Positions 52,138-60,013 of a stretch of 64,000 nt of DNA are shown piece after piece (within the stretch, counting starts at the first letter, position 1; each line of letters starts with the position of its first letter). A program made the translations under genes and the position numbers. The stretch spans positions 8,501 to 72,500 of the forward strand of contig CAYUWH010000003.1 of assembly GCA_964448615.1 (NCBI GenBank), in the 5' to 3' direction. The DNA comes from CAYUWH01 sp964448615. Its GTDB lineage: Bacteria; Patescibacteriota; Gracilibacteria; Peribacterales; Peribacteraceae. The notes under the pieces were generated by a model that saw only the letters and a list, made by a program, of their open reading frames with translations, did no database searches and had not been told where the DNA came from.

Positions 52138-53187
52138 GCCGAATTGCTTTTGGAAAAAGGCTATGAAGTGCACGGGTTGGTGCGCCGTACTTCCACGTTC
52201 AATCGCGGACGCATCGAGCACATGTTCACGGATCCGCACACGACCAAAGTGCCGCTCACATTGCATTACGGAGATTTGGGAGATAGCAGCTCACTCACGC
52301 GCGTACTGGCTGCATCGCAACCTGATGAAATCTACAACCTCGCCGCGCAGAGCCATGTCGGGGTCAGCTTCGATACGCCTGAATACACCGGAGATGTGAC
52401 GGGCATGGGCACGACGCGCTTACTTGAAGCGCTCCGCACGAGCGGTCTTCCGGCGAAGTTCTACCAAGCAAGTTCCAGCGAGCTCTACGGCAAAGTCCTC
52501 ACGCCGATTCAGAACGAAGAAACACCCTTCTATCCCCGCAGTCCGTATGCCTGTGCGAAGGCCTATGCCTTTTATCTCACGCGGAACTATCGCGAAGGGT
52601 ATGGCATGTTCGCGGTGAACGGCATTCTCTTCAACCATGAATCTCCCCGCCGCGGCGAGAACTTCGTCACGCGCAAAATCACGATGACGCTCGCGCGTAT
52701 TCTTGCGGGACAGCAGGATTGTTTATACCTCGGTAATTTGGAGGCCAAGCGTGACTGGGGCTATGCAAAGGAATACGTCGAAGGCATGTGGATGATGCTG
52801 CAACAGCCTGAGCCTGAGGATTATGTTCTCGCTACGGGCAAGACGTGTTCTGTCCGTGAATTTTTGGAACTCTGTTTGGAATACATCGATATTCCGTTCG
52901 CGCGCGAAGGCGAAGGCAAAGAAGAAATCTATCGCAATACGCGTACGGGCAAGGTGATCGTCGCGGTGGATCCTGACTACTACCGTCCCACCGAAGTCGA
53001 TTTGCTTCTCGGGGATCCTTCCAAGGCGGAACGCAAGCTTGGCTGGAAGGCGAAGACATCATTGAAAGAGCTCGCACATCTGATGATGGACGCCGATTGC
53101 GAGGCGCTTGGACTGATTTCCAATCGCCCGCGCCAGCCCGATGTGGCGAAGATTCTGCAAGACGTGAAGCCGGCGGTATCTGCTTGA
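52084..53187 (+). CDS. gmd: GDP-mannose 4,6-dehydratase
   Basis: A 367-residue extended SDR beginning MTKRALITGITGQDGSYLAEL, with the NADP-binding VRRTSTFNRGRIEH, the catalytic S131/E133 in QASSSELYGK, Y155-x3-K159 in SPYACAK, and the FNHESPRRGENFVTRK signature. It makes GDP-4-keto-6-deoxymannose, the common precursor of GDP-fucose, GDP-rhamnose, perosamine and colitose. The copy starting at 51929 is truncated by the assembly gap. No GDP-fucose synthase was seen; likely users are the enzymes at 40848 and 44217. Confidence 0.95.
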   Translation: MTKRALITGITGQDGSYLAELLLEKGYEVHGLVRRTSTFNRGRIEHMFTDPHTTKVPLTLHYGDLGDSSSLTRVLAASQPDEIYNLAAQSHVGVSFDTPEYTGDVTGMGTTRLLEALRTSGLPAKFYQASSSELYGKVLTPIQNEETPFYPRSPYACAKAYAFYLTRNYREGYGMFAVNGILFNHESPRRGENFVTRKITMTLARILAGQQDCLYLGNLEAKRDWGYAKEYVEGMWMMLQQPEPEDYVLATGKTCSVREFLELCLEYIDIPFAREGEGKEEIYRNTRTGKVIVAVDPDYYRPTEVDLLLGDPSKAERKLGWKAKTSLKELAHLMMDADCEALGLISNRPRQPDVAKILQDVKPAVSA

Positions 53188-53192
53188 TGTGC

Positions 53193-53204
53193 TATCATCG
53201 CGCG
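53193..53204 (+). promoter_or_regulatory. -10 box with 6-nt spacing to GTG
   Basis: TATCAT (53193-53198), then CGCGCG, then GTG at 53205. Confidence 0.55.
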
Positions 53205-55613
53205 GTGAAGATGCTTGGGAATCTCCGCGATTGGCAGCTCTTTCTGTTAGTGCATGGCATCTTTGTGGTAATCGGACTTGCGCCATTCCTCTTAGGGTTT
53301 GGGCTCTTTTCCGGGATCGGCATCGGGCATTCGTACGCGTTCTTCGAACAGTATACGTTTGAGAATCTTTGGTCGGGAGCTGTTCTCATGAACCGCTTCA
53401 GTATGAACGGATTCCCGACGTTCATTCCGATTGGGTTCGCCTTTAATCCGTTCGTCTATCTCTTCACCGCGATCTTTCCTCCTTTCACCGATCTTCACTG
53501 GTACAACTTCGCGACGATGACCGCGGGTGGCGTACTTTGCTCGCTCTTCCTTCGGCGCAGCGGGATTTCAAAGGCGGGAGCATTAATGGGCGGCGGTGCC
53601 TACATGACGGGCTGTTGGTGGCTGATGGTGACGGGGGATTATTCGCCGTTCCTTCCCATGATGCCGCTCGTGGCGTGGGTATTATTGATTTGTCGTGAGA
53701 AGCCTTGGAAGGCAATGCTCTGGGGATCGCTGCTCAGCGGGTACATCTGGCTCGGGGTGAATTCCCAAGTCTCGATGATGATTTTCACTGCTTTCGGTGC
53801 GGGCGCGGTCGCATTGGCAGCTCAAGAATATCGGCACGGATGGAAGGCAGTGTTACGACCGCTCTGGGTGATGTTCGGCAGCGTCTTCATCGGGACGATT
53901 CTGGGAATTCCCAAAGTTCTTCCGGCGTTCATTTACGGCAATCTTTCGTGGCGTGCCGGTGGCATTGAACTCGGCACGGCGACGGCATCGGGTTTGCAGC
54001 CGCTCACTCCCGTGACGTATGTGTTTCCGTACGCGAGCTTCCCATTTCTGAATTTCGGCGGGGAATTACTGCAAGTCTATATCGGAGCATTTGCGTTTGT
54101 ATTGCTGCTTACAGGAATTTTCTTGGCTTTGAGGCAGAATGCATCGCCGGCTTTGCGATGGTGGGTTTTTGGTTATGCGCTGATTCTCATTCTCTCCTTC
54201 GCGCATTCGCCACTCGCAAACGTGCTTCATTCGTTTCCACCCTTCTCGTACTTCCGCGGTGCCGGACGATGGACGATGATTGCGAGTTTCTTGGCGGCGC
54301 CGATTGTGGGCTATGGATTCGATGCAGTGATGGCTGGCCAAGCGGAAGGAATTCGCTGCCGGCTTGCCCGCTTCTTCCAATGGCTTGCTGCCGGGATTGC
54401 GATCATCTGCGTGGTCGGCCAGGCAGCTCTTCTGTTCTTCACGGATGCACTCATTGCCCTCTTCCAACAATACTTCGCCTATTTCCATGCGACCCTTCAT
54501 CTCAGTTCGCCGCTTTCGTACTACCAAACCTTTGTCGAGCGGAGAATTCAGGAATTGGCAGCAGATCCGTTATTCCTCGAACCCCGTGCGCTCTTGCCAT
54601 TTCTTGCGGTTCTGACGGTTGCGATCGTCCTGCATCATCGCGTCTGGCCGCGCTTCAAACAGCATGCGATGTCGTTCGTGTTACTCAATCTCTTTGTTAC
54701 CTCTCTCACGCTGGTTCCGTATGACAACTTCTTCGATCGGTCGGCTCTTGCTCGCCCCAACGAAGTTGCCGCATATTTGGAGCGGCATCCTGGCACCGTC
54801 CTCAGCCTCTTCGCGAACGAATCAGGGGATATCACGCATCCTGGCTACTCCCTGACCCGCGGCGATGAAGTGGAATGGATCTTCACGCACCTGATCCCGA
54901 ACAGCAATCTCTTCTACAAGAACATTCATACACTCGATTACTTCGATAACATTTCCTCACGTCGTCCTACCGTGCTAGCGACTTTTGTGGGAGCAGAATG
55001 GTTGTCGGCACCAAACGAATTCCGGCTCAATGCATCAGGAACGGTAGAGGAGAAAATCCAAAAATTGGTGCAACGCAAAGATCTTCTTGATCTCCAAGGT
55101 GTGAGATATATCGTCAGTCCGTTTGCATTGCCTGCGCCGTTCCGCAAAGTGTTTGAGACAAAGATTCTCGGCGAGCGAGCGTCGGTTATGATTTACGAAA
55201 ATCCCGATGTCCGTCCGTTTGTGTACTTTGCGGATAGACTTCAGTTGGAAGAAGAGGGCGAAAATATTGCTTTAAAGTATGTCTTAGTGGGAAAGTGGCC
55301 GGGTCGCAGATCGTTCTTGGAATGTGAGCCGGATTGTGCGATACGTGAAGTTGATGGAATTGGCTCTGTGTCTGTAACAGGCAATGTACCGACGCGTGTC
55401 GTCTTAAAAACGCAGACACAGAGGCCGCAATGGCTCATTGTCACTCTGAACCGCCTGCCGGGCTGGGAAGTGTTCATCGATCAAAAGCCCGTCGCATCGG
55501 TCTACGCAAATGCCGCCCACTTCGGCATTCCGGTTCCTGCAGGAGAGCACACTGTCGAGCTCCGCTTCTCACTATTTGCAATGCTGCGAGATGGTTTGTC
55601 ATATTTAAAGTAA
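53205..55613 (+). CDS. YfhO-like polytopic membrane protein
   Basis: About 802 residues, with around a dozen hydrophobic helices and a soluble C-terminal domain of about 280 residues. The GAGRWTMIASFLAAPIVGYGFD helix and a final PGWEVFIDQKP, then HFGIPVPAGEHTVELRFS, are typical of the YfhO family. YfhO proteins are GT-C-related and help add sugars to cell-surface polymers. The start is GTG at 53205, set by the -10 spacing; the frame upstream overlaps gmd. Palindrome E6 follows the stop. Confidence 0.87.
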   Translation: MKMLGNLRDWQLFLLVHGIFVVIGLAPFLLGFGLFSGIGIGHSYAFFEQYTFENLWSGAVLMNRFSMNGFPTFIPIGFAFNPFVYLFTAIFPPFTDLHWYNFATMTAGGVLCSLFLRRSGISKAGALMGGGAYMTGCWWLMVTGDYSPFLPMMPLVAWVLLICREKPWKAMLWGSLLSGYIWLGVNSQVSMMIFTAFGAGAVALAAQEYRHGWKAVLRPLWVMFGSVFIGTILGIPKVLPAFIYGNLSWRAGGIELGTATASGLQPLTPVTYVFPYASFPFLNFGGELLQVYIGAFAFVLLLTGIFLALRQNASPALRWWVFGYALILILSFAHSPLANVLHSFPPFSYFRGAGRWTMIASFLAAPIVGYGFDAVMAGQAEGIRCRLARFFQWLAAGIAIICVVGQAALLFFTDALIALFQQYFAYFHATLHLSSPLSYYQTFVERRIQELAADPLFLEPRALLPFLAVLTVAIVLHHRVWPRFKQHAMSFVLLNLFVTSLTLVPYDNFFDRSALARPNEVAAYLERHPGTVLSLFANESGDITHPGYSLTRGDEVEWIFTHLIPNSNLFYKNIHTLDYFDNISSRRPTVLATFVGAEWLSAPNEFRLNASGTVEEKIQKLVQRKDLLDLQGVRYIVSPFALPAPFRKVFETKILGERASVMIYENPDVRPFVYFADRLQLEEEGENIALKYVLVGKWPGRRSFLECEPDCAIREVDGIGSVSVTGNVPTRVVLKTQTQRPQWLIVTLNRLPGWEVFIDQKPVASVYANAAHFGIPVPAGEHTVELRFSLFAMLRDGLSYLK

Positions 55614-55625
55614 TCTAGATCACGA

Positions 55626-55701
55626 GGAGTATTGAGTATTTGGTATCAAGTATTTAGCAGAACTGTTTTGCTAAATACCAAATACTCAATACAAAATACT
55701 T
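55626..55701. repeat. Microrepeat palindrome E6 (GTATTTGGTAT type)
   Basis: The left arm GTATTGAGTATTTGGTAT plus TTTAGCA matches the reverse complement of the right arm TGCTAAATACCAAATACTC, apart from a 6-nt bulge (CAAGTA). It lies between the convergent YfhO-like and methyltransferase genes and may terminate both. Confidence 0.8.
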
Positions 55702-55708
55702 TCTCCAT

Positions 55709-56479
55709 TCACTTCCTCGTTCCAGATCCTCTCCAGCTCACCCCTTTGTACGGTGTGATCGAAACATCGGTGAAGAATTCCGGAGAGAACCATCGACCGA
55801 TCTGCTCGCGCGTAATGAACCACGTCTGCGGCGCATTGAGCTTATCGAAGACATTCAGCATGTTTCGCTCGAAGCTGAGCTTCCGCCAGTTCTGGAAGTA
55901 TTCGTAGAACGGCAGGAACTTCAGAGGAAGCAGATACACGGTGTAGATCGGCAAATAGAGCAGTGCCGTCAAGATCCACGAAATTCCTCTGACGACCGAG
56001 CGTGGCAATTTGAAGATGATGATGCGCTTGATCCATTCCAGCAGTGTGCGGTTCCAGAAATTCCCTTCATGGCTATACACCCACACGATCACTTTGCCTC
56101 CGCTCTTGCAGTGCGCCGCGCACGTTTGAAACGATTTGTCCGGACTATCCGTATGATGCAGAACCCCGATCGAATAGACGACATCGAATTTCTTTCCCAA
56201 ATCCATATTCGCGATATCGCCTTCTTGGATCGTGACATTGTTGAATTTCTGCGTGTTGCGAATGGCTGAGTCGATCGCATTGAGATCTACGCCCGTCACG
56301 TGCGCGGCATAGGGCGCTACGAACGACACGTGCTGTCCGCCGCCGCAGCCGCAATCGAGCACCTCTTTCCCGCGGAAATCTTCCAGCGTATTCGGCTTGA
56401 TCCACTCCGTGAACAGCCACTGGTTATCGTCATAGAATTGCTGCCACTGCCACTGCCATTCCTGCTGCTTTTGCTGCAT
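55709..56479 (-). CDS. Class I SAM-dependent methyltransferase
   Basis: A 256-residue protein with motif I VLDCGCGGGQHVSFVA, an acidic GVDLNAIDS, EGDIANMDL and VVYSIGVLHH. A hydrophobic stretch (about residues 155-185) could associate with the membrane. It resembles UbiE/COQ5-type sugar or lipid methyltransferases found in polysaccharide loci. The N-terminal QQKQQEWQWQWQQF is low complexity. TACTCT lies 6 nt before the ATG. Confidence 0.88.
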   Translation of the reverse strand: MQQKQQEWQWQWQQFYDDNQWLFTEWIKPNTLEDFRGKEVLDCGCGGGQHVSFVAPYAAHVTGVDLNAIDSAIRNTQKFNNVTIQEGDIANMDLGKKFDVVYSIGVLHHTDSPDKSFQTCAAHCKSGGKVIVWVYSHEGNFWNRTLLEWIKRIIIFKLPRSVVRGISWILTALLYLPIYTVYLLPLKFLPFYEYFQNWRKLSFERNMLNVFDKLNAPQTWFITREQIGRWFSPEFFTDVSITPYKGVSWRGSGTRK

Positions 56480-56485
56480 GGGCAG

Positions 56486-56491
56486 AGAGTA
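56486..56491 (-). promoter_or_regulatory. -10 box with 6-nt spacing to ATG
   Basis: TACTCT on the minus strand, then CTGCCC, then ATG at 56479. Confidence 0.5.
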
Positions 56492-56523
56492 CGTGAGCGG
56501 GCCTTTTTCTGCTAGATGTCTCT

Positions 56524-56724
56524 ACCCTCATCCGGCCCTGAGGGGCCACCTTCTCCCGTCTCCAGCCTTCGCCTATGGGCTACGGCCCGGCAGGTCGGTA
56601 GAAGGACCTGCGGTAAAAAGAATAGATTGCCTGTCCTTCTCCCAATCATGGGAGAAGGTGTCGTCGCAACGACGGATGAGGGTGTGTATGCGAAATCACC
56701 CCTCCCATATGGAGAGGGGTGAAT
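56524..56724. repeat. C-rich palindromic repeat element A
   Basis: It starts with a 38-nt block (56525-56562) opening CCCTCATCCGGCCCTGAGGG and closes with the inverse CGGATGAGGGT (56673-56683). Internal hairpins include CCTTCTCCC/GGGAGAAGG and a terminal CCCCTCCCATATGGAGAGGGG-like stem. The 38-nt block recurs exactly at 57889-57926. No open frame is convincing; this accounts for most of the gap between the methyltransferase and the 84-residue gene. Confidence 0.8.
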
Positions 56725-56741
56725 GAAGCAACGCCGAGGCG

Positions 56742-56996
56742 TTACTTCGTTGCGAGTTCTTTTTCGGCAGCTTCGGCACGTCGTCGTTTGACTGATGCCA
56801 GAACACCGAAGGATCCGCGCTCGATGGTGGATCGAAGCATGGCCGATACGTCGTCCTTGCGCATATTGATGGCCTCGAGCAGGGAAACGAGGAGTTCCTC
56901 GGGGTCTTTCTCGAGTTTCTCCTTCACTTCGCGATTGCTGACGTCGGCGAAGATTTCTCGAATCAGCTCGATGACACGTTCTTGATTAGATGGCAT
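56742..56996 (-). CDS. Small hypothetical helical protein, SD-led
   Basis: An 84-residue charged, probably all-helical protein (SNQERVIELIREIFADVSNREVKEKL at the start, KRRRAEAAEKELATK at the end). I do not recognise it. A strong AAGGAGGG Shine-Dalgarno precedes ATG 56996. It follows the 257-residue gene by 24 bp and is probably its co-transcribed partner. Both lie between C-rich repeats A and B. A short AACGC/GCGTT hairpin overlaps the stop. Confidence 0.75.
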   Translation of the reverse strand: MPSNQERVIELIREIFADVSNREVKEKLEKDPEELLVSLLEAINMRKDDVSAMLRSTIERGSFGVLASVKRRRAEAAEKELATK

Positions 56997-57020
56997 ATGC
57001 CCTCCTTCCTAATGGATTGA

Positions 57021-57794
57021 TTATCGCGAGATGCGATGAATCACATTAAGGTTCATGGAGAAGAGGCTGGTCGCCCAGATTTCTTCTTCATACTCTTGCT
57101 TGGCGACGACGTTCTGCCAGAACTTTCGCACGAGATAACCGAAAAGGAACAGGCAGCAGTCGTCCACCCACTTCTGAGCTTCTTTGGCGATGTCGACGAA
57201 GTGCTTTTTAGCGAATATGCGCTTTTGCTTTGTCCACGCACTATGATCCTTGAGGAATCGCTCGCGTTCATCGGCTCCCCAGCCGGTTTCTTCGTCCAGT
57301 CTGCCTAATCTGGTAATCACGCAGTACAGAATGGATCGCAGCACATCCTCGCAGTTTTTTTCCTCCGCAATTCGCTGCAACTCCTCGTAGCGTGGCGAAC
57401 TCACGAAGCGAAGCATGATTCGAACAACCTGTGTGGCCTCCTCGAAGACTTTGCCCTTCTCTCCGAAGAACACGCCATCGACAGTGTAGGTCGACCACCC
57501 TTTAAACGATGACTTATACATCGCGATGCGATCGATTGCATCTTGAGCTGTGAGTTGCCTTTTTTCTCGAACATCTTGCTCGTATTGTCGCGGATCGAGG
57601 AGACCTGGATAATTCTGTAATTCGTCCAGCAGTTTTGCAGCGTCTTCCTGTAAGTAAGATTTCACATCCTCTTCGTTGTAGCCTTCTCGCAGTGCATCGA
57701 AGATCGCACCATAGTATGCGGCGCGTTTTGGGAAATAGATTTCCCAGAATAGAATGCGTTCGCTGATACTAAAGGGGTACGTGATATCAGTCAT
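57021..57794 (-). CDS. Hypothetical protein, SD-led, first gene of a repeat-bracketed pair
   Basis: A 257-residue soluble, mostly helical and acidic protein. It is rich in aromatic residues (WEIYFPKRAAYYGAIFDAL near the start, VRKFWQNVV near the end) and has a CC pair in VDDCCLFLFGYL. No known family was recognised. The start is supported by an AGAGGAG Shine-Dalgarno 7 nt before ATG 57794. It forms a two-gene unit with the 84-residue protein downstream. The pair is flanked by identical 38-bp direct repeats, which suggests a mobile or recently inserted cassette. Confidence 0.78.
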   Translation of the reverse strand: MTDITYPFSISERILFWEIYFPKRAAYYGAIFDALREGYNEEDVKSYLQEDAAKLLDELQNYPGLLDPRQYEQDVREKRQLTAQDAIDRIAMYKSSFKGWSTYTVDGVFFGEKGKVFEEATQVVRIMLRFVSSPRYEELQRIAEEKNCEDVLRSILYCVITRLGRLDEETGWGADERERFLKDHSAWTKQKRIFAKKHFVDIAKEAQKWVDDCCLFLFGYLVRKFWQNVVAKQEYEEEIWATSLFSMNLNVIHRISR

Positions 57795-57888
57795 TCACAT
57801 CTCCTCTGCCGTTGTTATGTAAAGAACACGCTACATAGGACTATGCGCCATAATTGTATGTATGACAAATATTTTGTTGCCAGTTTCG

Positions 57889-58099
57889 CCCTCATCCGGC
57901 CCTGAGGGGCCACCTTCTCCCGTCTCGCCCCTCTCCCTGAGGGAGAGGGTGACTTCAAGAGAAAGTGATCGTGATGTTTGTGGGTAATATTTGCACAATC
58001 TCTAAACTCTTCATGTAGTGCTCCCTTCTCCCTCAGGGAGAAGGGTTGGGGATGAGGGGGTCAAAGAAGGTCCCGCCGCAGCGGGGGATGAGGGTGTAA
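57889..58099. repeat. C-rich palindromic repeat element B
   Basis: It begins with the same 38-nt block as element A (57889-57926). Two hairpins follow: CCCCTCTCCCTGAGGGAGAGGG (57927-57949) and CCCTTCTCCCTCAGGGAGAAGGG (about 58023-58047). It closes with GGGATGAGGGTGT. It occupies most of the 330-bp gap before the second asparagine synthase; the rest (57795-57888) should hold the promoter of the minus-strand pair. Confidence 0.8.
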
Positions 58100-58124
58100 G
58101 ACTTTTCTGCTATTCTTCGCCCAT

Positions 58125-60011
58125 ATGTGCGGTATTGCAGGAATCGTACGGCTGGACGGACAACCGGTGGATCCGGAGCTCATTGCACGTATGACGGATG
58201 CCGTGAAACATCGCGGGCCGGATGCCGGAGCCACTCATTGTGACGGTCCGGTAGGTCTTGGCCATCGCCGTCTTGCGATTATTGATCTCTCACCTGGCGG
58301 TCATCAGCCGATGCATTCTGCGGATAGCCAGTACACGATTGTCTTCAACGGAGAAATCTATAACTTCCAGGAAAAGCGTGCGATGCTCGAAGCGAAAGGC
58401 CGCTCCTTCCGTTCAAAATCCGATACCGAAGTCCTCCTCGCGCTCTACCAAGAATTCGGCGAAGACTGCGTGCAACATTTGCGCGGCCAGTTTGCGTTTG
58501 CGATTTATGATCGCAAAAACCAGAACGTGTTTCTGGCGCGCGATAGAGTGGGGAAGAAGCCGATTAAGTACTTCGTTCATCCCCACTTCATCGCATTTGC
58601 GTCCGAGGCCAAAGCGTTGCATACGCTACCGGAATGTCCGCGAGAAATCGATCGCGAGGCCGTACATCACTACCTCACGATGATGTATCTGCCCGCGCCT
58701 CTCACCGGCACGAAGGGCATTCTAAAATTGCCGGCCGCGCACACGATGACCATTGATCTTCAGAAGAAGACGCACGTCATCAAGCGCTATTGGGAACTGA
58801 AGTATCAGCCCGATACCCAGCCTTCGCTGGAAGAATGGAAAGAGAAAATCCTCGCGTGTTTTGAGGAATCCGTGAAGCTCCGCATGATTGCGGATGTTCC
58901 TGTCGGAGCGTTCCTTTCCGCCGGAGTGGATTCGGCGGCGGTCGTGGCGTTCATGAGCAAGCATAGTGCCACGCCCGTGAAGACCTTCACGATCGGTTCC
59001 AAAGATCCTGCGTTCAATGAACTCGATGGCGCGAAACTCATCGCAGACAAGTTCGGGACCGATCATCATCCCATCGTTCTCGAGCCCGATATCGTACATC
59101 TTCTTCCGGAATTGGTGAGGCAGTACGAAGAGCCGTTTGCGGATCCTTCCTCGATCCCGACCTATCTCGTGTCCCGCGAAACACGGAAAGATGTGACGGT
59201 CGCTTTGAACGGCGATGGGGGAGATGAAAATTTCGCCGGTTACATCCGTTACCGCATTCTTCCGTTCTCCGAAAAATGGCGGGAGGCACCGGGCCCGCTG
59301 CATGCGATGGCGAAGATGGGCACGATGTTCTTCCATGCCCTGCGCAACGATACCTTGAGTTACCGCGCGAGGCGTTTCGAGCAGACAATCAACCAGCCCT
59401 GGGAGCAGCGGTATTTGCAGTATTTGAGTTTCTTTACGGAGGAAGAGAAGCGCGGGCTGTATGCGAAGGGTTTTGGCGCAGGATTCCCGGATACGGCCGC
59501 GTGGTATGCGGATCGCACGCGTGAGGCGCGCGGTCGGGCGACGGATATTAGTGATCAAGCGATGGCGATGGATCTGGAAACGTACCTCCCTGAAGATTTA
59601 TTGCCCAAAGTGGATTTGGGTTCGATGGCTTGGGGTCTCGAAGCGCGCTCGCCCTTCTTGGATCATGAACTGTTGGAACTCACCGCCAAGATTCCCGTGC
59701 AGTTCAAGATGCAGGGGGCTCAACGCAAACTGATTCTCAAACAAGCGCTGCAGGGGATTCTTCCCGATGAAACACTCTGGAAGAAAAAGACGGGATTCCG
59801 CCTCCCGCTCAACAGATGGTTCCGTGGCTCCCTCAAAGAATTCGTCCGCGGCCGCTTGCTCGATTCCACGCAACCGCTGTTCTGGGAAATGTTTGATCGC
59901 ACTGCCTTGGAGCGGTTTTTAGACGAAGACTATTACGGAAGCTCCATCGATTACTCCGATCACGTCTGGGCATTGCTCTGGCTTGAAGAGTGGATGGCGC
60001 AGTATAGTTAG
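58125..60011 (+). CDS. asnB: Asparagine synthase (glutamine-hydrolysing) family protein, second copy
   Basis: The 628-residue protein has Cys2 (MCGIAGIVRL) as glutaminase nucleophile, HRRLAIIDLSPGGHQPM and FNGEIYNFQE. The synthetase domain has FLSAGVDSAAV, where most members have SGGxDS, and NGDGGDENFAGY. Overall it resembles the amidotransferases of exosortase/EPS loci rather than housekeeping AsnB. The Gly-to-Ala change in the pyrophosphate loop may alter ATP handling. A TATTCT box lies 8 nt before the ATG. Confidence 0.92.
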   Translation: MCGIAGIVRLDGQPVDPELIARMTDAVKHRGPDAGATHCDGPVGLGHRRLAIIDLSPGGHQPMHSADSQYTIVFNGEIYNFQEKRAMLEAKGRSFRSKSDTEVLLALYQEFGEDCVQHLRGQFAFAIYDRKNQNVFLARDRVGKKPIKYFVHPHFIAFASEAKALHTLPECPREIDREAVHHYLTMMYLPAPLTGTKGILKLPAAHTMTIDLQKKTHVIKRYWELKYQPDTQPSLEEWKEKILACFEESVKLRMIADVPVGAFLSAGVDSAAVVAFMSKHSATPVKTFTIGSKDPAFNELDGAKLIADKFGTDHHPIVLEPDIVHLLPELVRQYEEPFADPSSIPTYLVSRETRKDVTVALNGDGGDENFAGYIRYRILPFSEKWREAPGPLHAMAKMGTMFFHALRNDTLSYRARRFEQTINQPWEQRYLQYLSFFTEEEKRGLYAKGFGAGFPDTAAWYADRTREARGRATDISDQAMAMDLETYLPEDLLPKVDLGSMAWGLEARSPFLDHELLELTAKIPVQFKMQGAQRKLILKQALQGILPDETLWKKKTGFRLPLNRWFRGSLKEFVRGRLLDSTQPLFWEMFDRTALERFLDEDYYGSSIDYSDHVWALLWLEEWMAQYS

Positions 60012-60013
60012 CC

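Noticed and set aside
56524..58099. Insertion sequence or transposon with a transposase
   Set aside because: The repeats bracket two genes, but neither protein shows DDE, serine or tyrosine recombinase motifs, so only a non-autonomous or recombination-based cassette can be suggested.
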